From Leptidea sinapis (taxonomy: Eukaryota > Arthropoda > Insecta > Lepidoptera > Pieridae): 64,000 nt of DNA. Where the stretch lies: assembly GCF_905404315.1 (NCBI RefSeq), contig NC_066297.1, forward strand, positions 2,790,001 to 2,854,000. The letters are read 5' to 3'. Position 1 is the first letter of the stretch, and each line of letters begins with the position of its first letter. Under the pieces are notes generated by a model. It was given only the letters and a program-made list of their open reading frames with translations. It was not told the DNA's origin and searched no databases. This document shows, piece after piece, positions 34,901-49,900 of the stretch. A program made the position numbers and the translations under genes.

Positions 34901-37900
34901 TAGTGTAAGAGTGTTACTCGACCCTACTTTTTAAACACTGACGCAAAAGAGAGGTTCAAAGTTTAACATCACACTAATTAAATTCGAAAACAAAATTTAT
35001 GAACGTTGCGGGACTCGATACCGCGACATCTGGCGTCCAACGCGAGAGATGGTGTGTTCGAGTCTCGCACCGTTGATAAACTTTGTTTTCAAACTTAATT
35101 TGTGTAATTAATCCCAGAAGTGAGGGCTGTCACTTTAAAAATAAATTGTTTAGTTTAACATTTCTTGTGTCTTGTGATGCGTCGTAAAAGAATAGTATTA
35201 TAATTAGCTATGATGTAGTTTTAGAGTTAGTTGTAAGAGGAAGAATTCTAAAGGCCTAATAAAATAAAAATGGCATAAAGTTATAAGTAAGTCTAAACCA
35301 AGAATATGTAAAATGTTTACAAATAGACATTTTGCTTACGAATGGTTTGTTCGCACGTATAACGTTTCTCGCGTTTATTTGCAAGGCAGCTTGTCATTCG
35401 GAAAACTTCAGAATTATCATTGTATTGACAGTGTTGTCCACGATTTAAACATTTTGCATTTTCTTTGTTTATCATCAGTTATAACTTTATACCAAGTTTA
35501 TTTGTAAGGCCGTATGAGTTTATTTATTTATCCGTCGGTTTGTTTTTTATTTTTAACTAGTTGACCTGACAGACGCTGTTCTGTAAATAGAAAAAAAAAA
35601 TAAGTAAGTATTCTGGAATAATGTAGTCTTAACTCTAAAGCTATCAGAAATGTATAACTAATCAAGTTAATGAGTTGAAAATGAAACGAAAACGCATTTC
35701 TGAATGACTGTATAATATGTAGTAATAAAAATTCTAATAATCAATACTTATAATATGTTATAAATACGATATTAATATCATATTTGTATAAACAGTTTTT
35801 ATATTATCGCTGTATAATTGGCAATTTTTTAAGTATTAAAACGGATATAGTATGTTGTACGTAAGAGATACACATAAGCCATTGTGGACTTTTCTGTAGA
35901 CCTATAAAAGATACACAATACCACAATACTATTGTATTGTGGTATACAGTATATTTACTGTTATATCTCAAAGGGTTTAGACAGTGTTTTCGTTGAAAGC
36001 TTCCCAGACGGCTTATTTTCTTCCGACACCTCCAACAAATATCGTTAATGCATACAATAGTGAATACTTAAACTTAACAGTTTTACCAGTGGGAGGCTCC
36101 TTAGCACAGGATGCCGGCTAGATTATGGGTACCACAACGGCGCCTATTTCTGCCGTGAAGCAGTTATGTGTTAGCATTACTGTGTTTCGGTCTGAAGGGC
36201 GCCGTAGCTAGTGAAATTATGATATATGTCTTAAGGAGCGCAGTTGTAGTGCCACTCAGAATTTTTGGGGTTTTTCAAGAATCCTGACCGGCACTGCATT
36301 GTAATGGGCAGGGCGTATCCATTATCATCAGCTGTACGTCCTGCTCGTCTCGTCCCTTATTTTCATAAAAAGAAAAATAACAATTTATATTCTAAAACTT
36401 TCCTCGAGAATCTCGCTATCTATTGGTGAATATAGCATAAAAATCGGTGCAGTAATGTTTGAGTTTATCGATACTAAATTTAAATAAATTTATTTTCCAA
36501 TTTAATTTTTACAGTAACCTACTAACAAACGCGTGCATACAAAAATCAATTAGCTATGTATTATATGACGACCGATATAGGCGAATATTTAGTGACCCTG
36601 ACTACTAAGCTAGAGGTCCCGGGTTCGAAACCCGGTAGGTGCAATCATTTATATGATGATCATGGATGTTTATATGTATTTATGTATGTGTAAGTAAGTA
36701 TATTGTTTTAAATATATCATTGTCTTGTACTCATAGTACAGGCTATGCCTAGTTTGGGGCAAGATAATTTGTCTAAAAGCGTGCCAATATAACATTATAT
36801 TATTATACAGATGTCCCAAAGTTATGGGACATGAAGGGAAAGTACCTTAAATATCGAAGATAGGCTATTTTACTGAAAGAAGACTTTATTTGACTACTAT
36901 CTTTTAAAATACTATGTTACTTAAGACGAGTTATTATTTTTTGGCCATTCTTTCGATTGGCATCATAAGAGTAGGGGTGTTTTTTTTACATTTAAGTCGT
37001 TTCGATTCCCAGACGAGGCAAGTAATTTTTAGAAAATCTTTGAATGCAGAATTACTAACTTTTAAGAATAACATAAAGTCTTCTTTCAGTAAAATAGCCT
37101 ATCTTCGATATTTAAGGTACTTTCCCTTCGTGTCCCATAACTTTGGGACACCCCGTATATATTACCGGGCTATCTAAGTGTATGGATAACCTTCATTGAG
37201 ATGTATTGAGTCGAGATAATGCTCCATTACGTTAGCTTGAACTACTTGTAATGCAGTGCCATTATCTGCATGCGGTACATTTTATACTACTTATTTTATA
37301 AAATGACGTTATGTAGGGTAGGGATCCCCAACATTACACGCTTAATACTAGATTGGCTATAAATCAACAATAATGTAATGTCATCGGCCATCGATAAATC
37401 TACAAAGTTTGAATATTTGTATATAAAAAAGCCCGCTGAGTTTATTGCAGCGGTTCTTCTCAGGTCTGAGGTCTATTTTGAATGGGTGGTAGTTTTTGAC
37501 GGTCAATAAGTGATTTTGAATAAAAATATTTGAATTTGAACGAAATCTGGCCGTTTAAAGTGGGTCAAAATCGCTCTCAAATGAGACGGTTACAAACAAA
37601 CATACATACAGGTGAACCTAATAAAAATCGTGTAAAACAACAAATAATCATCTTTATTAAGTTTAATTACCACGTTATTGAGGTTACTTAACGTTATGCT
37701 TAATCAAAACTTTGGCACCATTTTTTGGTTTATAAACGTAAAAAGAAAAAATGGAAAATGTGCAGTCACATGGGGGTAAAATTGTGCACTAAACAAGCAA
37801 TGGGTCAACCTGTTTAAATAAAGCCATTTCAAAACTATGTAACCCTGACTTACATACCTCCGAAATAGATTAAAATAATAAAATAATCGAATTATCTGAC

Positions 37901-40900
37901 CCCAAACGAAGCAAAGACTTTGGGTACCAGAAAACGATATACTTACATATAAACAACAACGACTCGGAAACTAACATTTATATTCATCGTAATATAAATG
38001 TTTGCACCTACCGGGATTTGAACCCAGGAACTCTACTTCGCTGGGCTATGCGGGTCGTCTATAAAAACAACATTGACTTGACTTAACTACATATTGATCA
38101 CTTCCACTTAAATACTAGGTAAAAGTTATTATTTCATCAAAGTATAATAGTACTAATTAAGTGAAAATAACTTCTAGAAAGTTAGTGAAATAGATTTAAA
38201 TCAAACATCTTTTAAAGGATTAAAACGCGTGTAATTGTAACTGTTTTAACATTAGATTTCTCGTAACAATTTTATTTTTATTATTATTTTAGCAAACCCG
38301 ACGTTTCGAAACCAGTTTCAGTCCAGAAGTTTCATTCCCCTGAAAACGTGATCTAAGTCAAAAGTATGGGAATAAAATAATATAAGAAATGCGTCATGTT
38401 TCAAAAGCTCTGACATAAAAATAAATATTCCCGTGTAGTTTTATTTTATTTCTACACTTGTTATCAGACATTACAAACTTTATATATTAATAAGGTAAAT
38501 CACGTTAAGCGGTTTTACTTCGGAGCCCAAAATAGAAAAAACATTAATTCCATATTATCCAGTTTTCTCAAGAAAGTTTGACCCAACCTCACTTCGATAT
38601 AAAAATAGGTTGAACGAGGGCTATTTCATGCTCTGTTGGGTCCATGGAGGCGTGGGTTGTCTTGTGTGTGGGTAAAATTATCTGAGGCCGTTTCAAGTAT
38701 TACAAAAGTTACAGAGTAATCATTATACAGAGAAAAAAGTGACGCTTAAAAGGAATTGGTTGTTTATTATTTTCAACTATCGCTTAAAATAGGAAAATCT
38801 GTCAATATTAATTAATAATTAAATTAAAGTTTTCCAATTAAGTATAGTGTAATAAAGTAACAGTAAAAATCAAATTACTTTGTGTATAAGTTGGTAATCT
38901 CACTGAAAAGCAGTAATGCACCCTATATTATCACGGTATGATTATAACGAGTTTCATCATTTACCCGTATAACGTGTGACTTACACCATATAAAACGATA
39001 TTACCCAAATACATATTTCTATACTGAGAAATTTATATTTCTTCATTATAGTTACACTAGGCTAACAATTTGACTTTTTAAGAATTGTGATTAATAATTA
39101 TTATTATGAATTACGAGGCCTTTAAAAACTCCCTCTATAACGTGTTTTCCTAAAACGCGGAACCACTTTACCGCGTTATTATGTTATTATTATTATTAGG
39201 GAATTAGCTGTATATTAGAATTGTCTTTTTTAAAGGGGGCCAAAAGGGTATTATATAACATGTTGTATTGATCACCACCTCTGGTAATTTGAGAGCTAAG
39301 TTCATAATTGTAATCCATAAGTGGTCTGCTAAACGTATTATAAAAAAAGACATGGAAGTCTAGAAGGTAAAGAGAGTCGATATTATTATTAAGGAAATTG
39401 GATAAAAATATGTTAATATCTTTGATCATTTATACGTCAAGATAGACATATGACAGCTAACAAAACGTCGAAAAAAATTGAGTTTAGAACTCGAGCCATT
39501 CACGCACATTAACACAAAGTGTCACACAAATCGCGGGTGTAAGACGTAGCTTGTCACGCACACTAAACAAATATACCTGGCCTGTTTTATCGGTTGTCTA
39601 ACTGTCTATCTAGACTTATAAATTATCTAATATTTATATCAAAAAATGTGCGGTGCATGTCTAAACATTTCATCTTAATGAAACATAAGCACTGTATGTA
39701 AGGACATCTGTGGCTATTTCCACTTCCCAAAAAAGCAAAGTGTGTTGTGAACGTTCTTTGGAAATTTCATTGCGCTCAGAATATACAATATAATAGGGAT
39801 TCCGTACTTATACAAGCATTATCTAAATAACTTCGAACTAAATCATTGAACAGAACATTTTAATCGATATTAGCCAAAACTTTTTAGAATATATTTTAAT
39901 AAAACTAGTATATTCACGATATAAAGTTCCTCGTCTGTTATAATCCTTAGATCTATTATTTATTAAATTTTATGCAATGGTGTATTGTATAGAGTTAAGA
40001 ATGATTGATTTTTTTCTCTTTCCGTGAAAATCTAACAAGATTGCACAAAATAATTTGAAAAATAAAATGCGAGTGCTCTTCCAATGAGCTAACCGTTCGA
40101 GTGACGTAAAGTTCATATAATGTCATTGTTCAACTCTCAGGTTGTGGCTTCATCTACAGGGTTTATTTTACAGTTTTAAAATTATGACCGGTGTAAGGAT
40201 GAAATATAGGATAAATATTCGTATAGAAGACGATGGATGTCGAGGATTAAAATGCGTATTTGTAACTGTTTTTACATAAGACTTTTGCGTAAACGTTACA
40301 TTTTTATTTTAGTTAACCCGGCGTTTCAAGACCTTTCCAGATCTCGTTTTCATGGGGACTGCAGATGAAATGAGTCAAAGATAATATACTATCTACAATT
40401 ACTCTCGTTTGAATCCTGTTATAGTGTTTTATTTAAATGTGTAACACTCGCTTGATTAATCAAAGAAAAAACTATGTCAAAACAATGTCACGCTTTCACA
40501 CCTAACACCAAATTCGATTTTAATTATGTTTACTACCAAAATAGACTATACTTAAGCTACCACTTTTTCTTAAAAAAGGGCAAGAACGGGTTGAAATAAA
40601 GGATGAAAGTTTGCATGGGAATTCTTCATTTTCGGAGAGAAAACCATGAAACTGTATTTGTACTTAATAAGTAGTAATTTATAAACATTTGTTCGATTTT
40701 TTATATCCGCTTTATCATAGAAGAGCGCCGCCAGCAGCGAAAAAAGAACAGTTTGAATGTGTATGCCGGCGTTACGCCAGGGTTTCCTTGATCAGGATCC
40801 ATCATGAAGAAATACAACACTGAGAATTTCTCAGTTTATTGAAGCACAACTGCTAGTATAGATATGAACCGTCTTTACATAAAACAACCGCTTTTATAGC

Positions 40901-43900
40901 TTCCTTACAATAGATGAAACAGAGTAGATACAACTTCTTTTAAAACACAAATAAAATTAGGTATTGTAAAATAATTCCTAAATACAGCTCAATAAATGTT
41001 TAAGTGAATTTATACAACTTCAAATGATTTATATAATAGTTTATTCATTTAATTTGAACAAACACTACGAAGTAAGAAGATGGCGCTGCAAGCAAGTTTC
41101 GAAATACAATTAAGAAAGACTTATTGCATAAAATAATAAAGTTTGATACGATATTAATTCTAATACAAATTAATTTGAACATTTACACATTCAATTAAGT
41201 ATTTTAACAATAAATGAAACATCTTCAAATAATTCAAACAGTCAAAACAGTGTCTATTAAATTAGTTAGACCTTAATAAGTAAGAGTTTCATGTTTACAA
41301 ATAGCTATTTGTATTTAAATCTTATATATTTCAGATATATCTATAATAATATATTCATTTTAACGACAAACTAAAACATAAATATCAATAGTTGCAAACA
41401 ATTAACGATAGGTGGCGATTTGCGCCCATATGTACGTATTAAAAGTATCCTAAAAAATAAAAAAATTAAATGAAAAGTAATGATGTCGAAGTCGCGGTAA
41501 TTCAGTTTCCGTATTACTTTCCCATATTTCAGGTGGTTTCATTTATATTTCGCCTCCCCAGCACGAAAAGGGCCCTATTGCTACGTGAAAACTCGCAGCA
41601 AAAAGTGTTTTTGCGTGAGCGTAAGGGACAGTGATTTAAATTTCGAACCCCACGTGACCATACCTCCGGGAAAAAATAAACATAGCGATCCGGTGCGTTC
41701 CGAAACTCATTTTAGCCTAGCGTATTATCTCATTGTCACAACAATTTATATGTTACCGAATTTTAGCTTTATAAGTTTTACTATTGCCTTTTTTAAGAGT
41801 TAATATTTAAAATAAATACTTGTAATGATAAAGAAAAATTGAAGAAAAATTGTTATATATTATCTTAATTGTTTCTCTAACCTCATAACCTATAACACTT
41901 TTCTCGCTAGTCGAGGTGAAAAGTTGTATGTTTCACACGAGAGCAATTTTTTTTTGTCTCGTGCCTTTAAATCACTCACTACCTCAGTAGTCTATATAAG
42001 AATCACTCTCTACGCTCGTGATTCGATTCTAGAAGTCTATTCGTGATCTAAAGTCAGCACTCGCAGCAAAAAATAACTTTGCTCACTTGTTGAACATATA
42101 ACTATTATTGTTCTTTAAATGTGTCTGTAATTGTATCTCATAATGTTGGTTCTGTCTCGCAGGTTCTCCAAGCGACAAGCGCGCGCTCCGGAGATAATGA
42201 ATGAGGTGAACACCTACCGCGACCCTCTCCTGTACAACGAGTGGCCCGTCTACACGGCCATGCCCCGTGCTGCTCCCAGGTAAATAAAGTCAAAGTCAAA
42301 TAAACTTTATTCAATTATGCTTAAAATAAGCGGTTTTGAATAGTCAGTATAAATATTTCTTTTAAATTACTGAATCTACCACATGTTCGGAAAAAGTAGA
42401 GCTCTTAAGAAGAACATGCAAGAAACTCAACGGCCACTCTTCTCAATCAAATAGAGTATTTTTCAATGACTGTGTAATATACATTACAAATAAGTTTGTA
42501 AGGCTGCATCCAATATATGAATCCTGTACAAAGTTAAAGGCATTTTAAATATCAAATCTTTCATAAAAAGTAATAAACTGTATAAATATAAATTATTGTA
42601 TATTGGATATATCAAACTTTAGAGCTTGATTTCATTTTTTGTGTAAGGATTCTTTTTGAACATGATGGTCGTGATAACTGTCATAATAGTAATCGCATCC
42701 AACAAATACAATGATTTATTAACTATAACAGGTAGACCTGGCACCACAAGCAACACCCGTTCACGAGTTGACGCATGGATCAGCGATCGTTTCTTTCGCA
42801 CATGTTATTTGAGGGAAGTAGATGACCCGGCATACGACGCCGCCGCAAGGAAACAAAACAAAGGGCCTGTTCACATTGGTCGTTCGTAACAAAACATTTT
42901 ATTGCAAATGAGTTTACTTCGTTTTTATCTCAAATCTCATCGCCGACAGCGACCCTAGACCTTGTCTAGTCTTCGCCATTGATATAATATATTTATCACC
43001 ACGTCACATCCACTTCCCAACACCTCTTCAATTACGTGCGGGAATATTTAACTTCTTTGATCTGATAAATTATCTCATTAAAACATATATTCTTATTATA
43101 TTTAGACGAGCTAAACACAAATGACACATTTTCACTCACACCGCCCATTGACATGAAGTATAATTTAGAATTTTATTAGAAAATCCACCTGATTTTTTTT
43201 GAAATAATTCAAATGGGGCTGAATATTTTCTATGAAGCTGTAAGACGCCTACACTTAGTAATCTAACAACGAAAGGTTAATTATAATTACATTCTAGATG
43301 GTCAAAATGCAGATAGAAGTAATAAAAAATATGGAGTTGCCTTGACATTTAAAAAAATTATGAATAGTTTTGATTTCTTCTATATGATTTATAATAGATA
43401 AAAATACAGCCCTCAATTATTTTATTTGTTTGCTGTTAAAACATGGAATTCAATCATAGCTTATCAATGTTAAAAACTTATAAAAAGCACAAACAAGGGA
43501 ACTACTCTAAGTCCATGAGCAATATATAAATTTAAATATATCAGATAATATAATATATATATTTGATTAGTAGTAAGCTACTATTTTTTAAGTTACATTC
43601 TATTAATAAAGTTACGAATAAAAGAACAAAATATAATATTGTAATCAGGTGTAATGTTATAAATAAATGATTATCCGATCACCATAAATCATGTTGAGCA
43701 TGACAGCAAATCCAATTTTAAATAGAGAATATTCGAGATCGTGATAGAGAATCTCCCTGGAACTGAAATCAAAAGTAACTCGATCTGAAACTAAGTCCCA
43801 GATTCTACTGAAGATTGATACTAAAACTTAAACAGAAATAACCTATGCACTGTACCCAAAACAATTCAATAAAATACAATAATTAAACTCTACAACAAAA

Positions 43901-46900
43901 ATATTATTCTATATTTTAATCGAACTTTATTATTAATCGAGATACTCCACGCCTCTCGCTGTCCTTTGAATGCAAATTGCGTTGAAGTGATCAAAGCAAC
44001 GATATCCACCTGTTGTTTGTAGCGGCGCCGCTGTGTTGTTCACACTATATTGTTCTCGAAGCCATTGTACCAACATTACCTCTTGCATATTCACTCCACA
44101 CTGATCCAGATGTATTACGAATTGAGTTAGTAAATTTAACCATTGCACCAGCATTTCTCTTAAAAACAAGAGCTGATTGCCAGCGAAGTTCAAGATAAGC
44201 TACAACATTAAGTTGGATCGCGAGATGGCGCTCTTATTTAAAAGGAGTAATGGTATTTACTTATCAGTGGGAGGTTCCTTTCCATAGGAAGCCGGCTAGA
44301 TTATGGGTACCACAACGGCGCCTATTTCTGCCGTGAAACAGTAATGTGTAAACATTACTGTGTTTTGGTCTGAAGGGCGCCGTAGCTAGTGAAACTACTG
44401 GGCAAATGAGACTTAACATCTTATGTCTCAAGGTGACGAGCGCAATTGTAGTGTCACCACACACTCAACTTTTGGGTTTTTCAAAAATCCAGAGCGGCAC
44501 TGCAGTGTAATGGGTATGGAGTACCAATTACCATCAGCTGAAAGTCCTGCTCGTCTCGTCCGTTATAATAAAAAAAAACTTAAGTACAGCTTGTAATCAC
44601 AAAAGTAAGAAATTATATAAAATAATAATGACACTTGATAAATTATAAATATATTGATAATAATACAAATTTTTCGTATTAATTTGATGGATTTAAATGG
44701 ATTTTCAGTCGCATAAACCTCTTTGTTGTTAAAAAAAAACTGTATTACACGATTATATTGAAAATACTCTGTTTACTCTATATAATTTGCAGTTAGGTTC
44801 TAACTTAATTTTGTTGGGATAATTCTATTATGCACTAGTGTGTAATAATTTTATCCACGTATATGTTATAGTTTGGTTTATAGCCCTAAGAACGATGTAA
44901 TAAGGCTCAGTTTACGAGCAAGTGTGTTGAAAAATTAATTAAATCATTTACTTAATTTAAGATATGTAACTTTAAATGTTGATTTAAAAAAGTGGCAATG
45001 AACTTCTTGCCACTTCTTCTTCTCATAAAAGCTCAACCTTCAAAGGCGGTGGATATAAAAAGATAAGAAAACTTTTAATATTCATAACTGTCATTTCCAT
45101 GGCCTACATGAATAAATTGATTTTGATATGATTTGATAACCCTAAAGGATTTTGTGCTTTTAATTACTGTTAATAAAAATAATTATATTTTTAAAATTTT
45201 AAAATTATATTAATTTCAAATTTTAGCAGGATTGTCAAATTGTAAGTAGGTAGAGGTATTTTGTAAGTATTGTAAATTGATGATGATTCTATTTTGTTGT
45301 TTGGTTCTTGTGAACTTTTACTGGAATTTTAACTTAAGTCTACATAACAAACATTTTAATTTGATGATTTCTGTCGATCAGTGTGTTGAACTTTTTCGTG
45401 ATACCCTCATATTGTTTCAGGTTCCGGTACCAATACCCTTCTGCTCCTCGCGAAGCTTACGGCCGAGTGATCACCAAGGCACCACCAAATGTCGTTCGTA
45501 CACCCGACTATGGAGAGGTCAGTTTATGATCTAATACGCAGCTTTGCAGGAGTTAGTTTGAACCTCAAACTCTCAATCTATTGAAAGCATTTCAGTTATA
45601 GATAATTTATTTATTTTAGATGCACAATATTATAGTATAGTCTAACCCCCTTATTCATAATAGTCTGCTAACTTAAAGCATTGCTAATTCTCACTCCGTC
45701 TTCTTCTATTGACCTAAGTCACAATGAAAAATAACACTCTGTAGCAGCTGTTTTAAGTTAGCGGACCATTATGAATAAGAGGGTAAGAGCGTAAACTCGC
45801 CAACAAACTGTTGCAACAGTTTGGCGAAATGTGTAAAACTTGTAAATGTGAATACTTTTATAATTAAATAAATTAAAAAAAAATAGATTGAGAGTTAAAC
45901 GAGACAAAGAACGACAACATATATCTATACATATAAATAAAATTGGAGTGTCTGTTTGTAATATTGAAAGAACAGTTCTTTACTACATGTATATGAATAT
46001 ATATACGGTACATACACCAAAAAAATACATTTTACTAATTTCGCCTGTGTGTCTGTTTGTTCCGACTAATCTCTGAAATGGCTGGACCGATTTTGACGGG
46101 GCTTTTATTGGCAGCTAGCTGATATAACAAGAACTAACTTTGGCCAAATTTATTTTGTAAAAATACTTTATTTTAGAAAAATAAAGTAATGTTGAAATGT
46201 CAAAGAAACGCTCCAACTCTAAAAATAATTTATATGGAAAAACAAAGTTTGCCGGGTCAGCTAGTTAATTTATATAAATCCAGTGTCCTGATGTTTGTTT
46301 CCAGTGAACTCCTAAACTAATGAACGGATTTTAATGGGGATTACATCATTGAGTGCAGCTAAGTCCAACTTAAGAGATAGGATAGTTTTTATTTCGATTG
46401 GGTATCCATAATTATTTTTATTTCCAATATTTGTTTTGTATTGGTGCAGAAATAGGCGCCCATTATCTAGACGGCATACTGTGCAAAGGAGCCTCCAACT
46501 GGTAACATGAGAGATACGTTAAATAAACAAGGTTATTAGTATTAATATGCGGTATGTGTGCGGTGTGATTAATAATACAATAATCCAGTGTGAGGATACA
46601 GTGATATATCTATAAACTTAGAATAGTAGCGTAACAGACAAACACTCTCCTTATTACGGCAAGACAAAATTCAAAATGTTCATGCTTTTGGTCAATACCT
46701 ATGACAAATATTGATAAAGGGCATCATATTCTCGCATACAATATTTAATTTTCTAACACATATTTTTTTAATATATTTTATTCAAACAAAACAAATGTTA
46801 TAACTATATTTACAATGCTAAGACTACATCAAATTAAAACTATCATTACGTGGAAGTGTACCAAAGAATACTGGCAGCATATCCGCGATGAATAGCTGGC

Positions 46901-49900
46901 TGATCTGACCGGTTTGGGTTTCCAGTAGCCTTATTGAGGCGCGAAGATAGTACTTTGAACATTCTCCGCGCCTCTGGGCCCCCCGGGCCAAGTGTCTCGA
47001 CACCAAACGGCACAAAGAAGTATGACTCATTGAGACCAACATATTTGCGACGCTTGCTGTCTTCGGCAGTCGAATTTTTTTTAATTATTATAATCTTTAG
47101 AAAATACAGGGCTTACTGCGTATATAAAATGTAATATTTAGTATTTTAGTGCATAAATTCTACGAAAATAAACATCACGAAAGTAGTATTGAAGAATCAG
47201 TATTTACCTATACTTTAGTTGGGTTGTTTCTATATGGAAACAACACAATCTAATACATTAACACGACACGTTTATATTTTTTAATTAATAAAAACACAAA
47301 AATTAAAACGCGGTCCAATTTGACAGGAGACTAATGCACACTAAATTATTTCAGAACGGTTTCATGTTCTTCGTCTATTCCGTCTCTTTTTCACACCTAG
47401 ATTCTTAAGTAAGGATAGTTATCTAAATTTCACACAGGGTTCGTCACGCAATATGCTATCAAAGTTGAAGAAGAGATTGTCTTGAGTATGACGCGAGTAT
47501 ACCTTAATATTATATTCTGACGTCATGCGCTCGACGTATTATTACATAGACACCAGGAGAACATAAATAACGGTGATAGTAATGTCTTTCATAGCGGTTG
47601 TAATCATGTTTCATCCTAGCAACATGTACCAGGACTTCATATGCAATTTAGAGTTTTAAATTTTGTAAATTTTGCATCGGATACCGCTAGCGATTCTGTT
47701 GATTGAGTTTTTGGACGCCAAATTAAATTTGAAAATATGCAGCAGTCGCACTGTATCAATAACAAGATCAAAAAGAGTAATTGACGCAGTATTCCAATGA
47801 TATATTGACCATATACAGACCAAAGTATTTATTTCATACTTTTGTTACTCTCTCTTGTATCATTTATCGAAAATGTAAGCTCTGAGTCCGAATAAATCTA
47901 TGTAATATATACGAATAAAATAATAATCAAACTTTGTATCACTATGATCATTACTGAAACCTACAATTATCCTCATCCCGAATTTTTTTATGCATCATTA
48001 TTTTGGAGTCAACATTTTTTAAGGTTTTACTTCTACAAAGTTTATTTTACATTTCTGTTTTGCAATCGGATTAAGCAAAATTTTTAGCAACTTTGTTAGG
48101 CAATATTTAAACGAGTTAACATTATTTGGCATTACTATGGCTGCGGAAACTCCAGCAAACAAAATTGCCAAATATTTTCCCAATTTGCTAATCGACCTTC
48201 AAACTTTAGAAAAAGTACGAACCACAAGTATTACCAAATAAGTTGCGCAAGGAATGTGAAACCTGTAAAAGTAAAATTTGTTAATTATTAAGATTTATAA
48301 ACTTCTACTTCCCGTACTGCGAAAAGAAAGTTAATAAATTCTAGCTTTAATCTCAGCGGTATAATGGCGGCTTCCCACGGTCCGTCACGATCATGTCACG
48401 GCACCATTTCACATGCGCCAGCTTCTGAGCTTCGGTGATGTTGAGTGGCAGCGCGACCTTTCCTTCTCACGCGTGTAGCATCTTGTGATCGCTTCCCGAT
48501 CTAAATCTCTTAATCAAAAACCTTATAAATCGAGGACATGACTTCTTTCACGACTTTTCTCTAAGTCTCGTAGATTCTGACTTGGCCATCACCACCCTTC
48601 TCAATAAACCACTCTGTATATGATGAATTTCTCCTTATGTAATTTGTTTGTTTCCTTGATTTAAATTTTTCACTGCTAACACATTTTCCTCGGTAATAGT
48701 CGTAGAAGAACAACCAATTCTTTCTTCATTCCCTTACGATAGACGACCGCGCTTAAATTCGATATGCCAACGGTAAATGGTTAACGTTAAAAGGACCTTC
48801 AGTCATAAGCGGCATTTGGAGTCGATGAAATGACTCGTCTGGTTTAGGGACACATTTGAAATCAAAGAAAATCATAAAAAAAATCCGATGCAGATCCATT
48901 TTTCAATGAGGCACGATAATTAAATATAACTACACAATTTATTATGTTTTAAAGTGATAACCCTCACTTCTGGGATTAATTACACAAATAAAGTTTGAAA
49001 ACAAAATTTATGAACGATGCGGGACTCGAACCCGCGACCTCTCGCGTTCAAATCGAGCGCTCTTTCTGAGCCAACCGTTCGAGTGATATATCATAATTCT
49101 TGTATTCTTTGTTCAACTCTCAGGTTGTGGCTTCATCTACAGGATCTACTTTACAGTAAAACCTGCTCAACCCCAATATTTCTATATTAGCAAATTGACT
49201 TGAGATGTCGCTCTTGCACATCTAAACAATTTGTTATGTTTTAAAGTTTCAGTATTAAAAATAAACAAAAAAGAAATAGGGATATTTGAAATTCGAACGA
49301 TGGAATTTTTACTCGTAATTAATCACATTTTTTAGCAGCCAGAGCTTCTTACATAAAAACTTTTTTCGCAAAACATTCTAAGCGGATTGGTTTTATGAAG
49401 ATTCAACTGTTGCATTGATAATATTTGTCATCGTGACGAGGTGAACCCCGTGACTGGTATTAAACTGACAGCTGAAATGGGGAATGATCTTTCTTCTACC
49501 TTCATGGCTGACAACTGTGATATAATTTCTCTGGTGTTTCAAAAGAGTATTTACGGCTGATCACTTATGTATAAAAAACGTTTAAAGTTATAGGTTTTAT
49601 AGAGGTTAGATTATCGAAGTATAACACTTTAAATATAACAAAAAGTAAAACCATGTTACATTTGCCAACATCCAGCATCAATGATTTGTCCATACGTTTC
49701 ACGGTTATTGATCTGAAAATCGCTCGTGGCTACCCTCTCTTTATACACCCTTTACAGGGCCGGATTCAAGTTTATTTTTTAATATAACACATAACTGCCG
49801 ATGTGGCTCTCAGGTAGATGCTCTTAACGCCAGCATTAATGAACTCATCTGCAGGGCATTTGCCGCTCTTAATATACCAGCTGTTTTAGAGCCAAATGGT

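Noticed and set aside
36604..36645. Second functional tRNA gene
   Set aside because: Only the T-arm region is tRNA-like, and the sequence continues into a SINE body shared with 21640-21870 and 37925-38065.
39196..39429. 77-residue reverse open frame in intron 1
   Set aside because: Asn/Leu-rich composition expected of AT-rich DNA; no recognised domain.
41585..41803. 72-residue forward open frame in intron 1
   Set aside because: No motif, and it does not join exon 1 or exon 2 in frame with good splice sites.
49012..49080. Functional tRNA gene
   Set aside because: Short D loop, mismatched anticodon stem, no convincing anticodon, and the same flanks appear in several dispersed copies.
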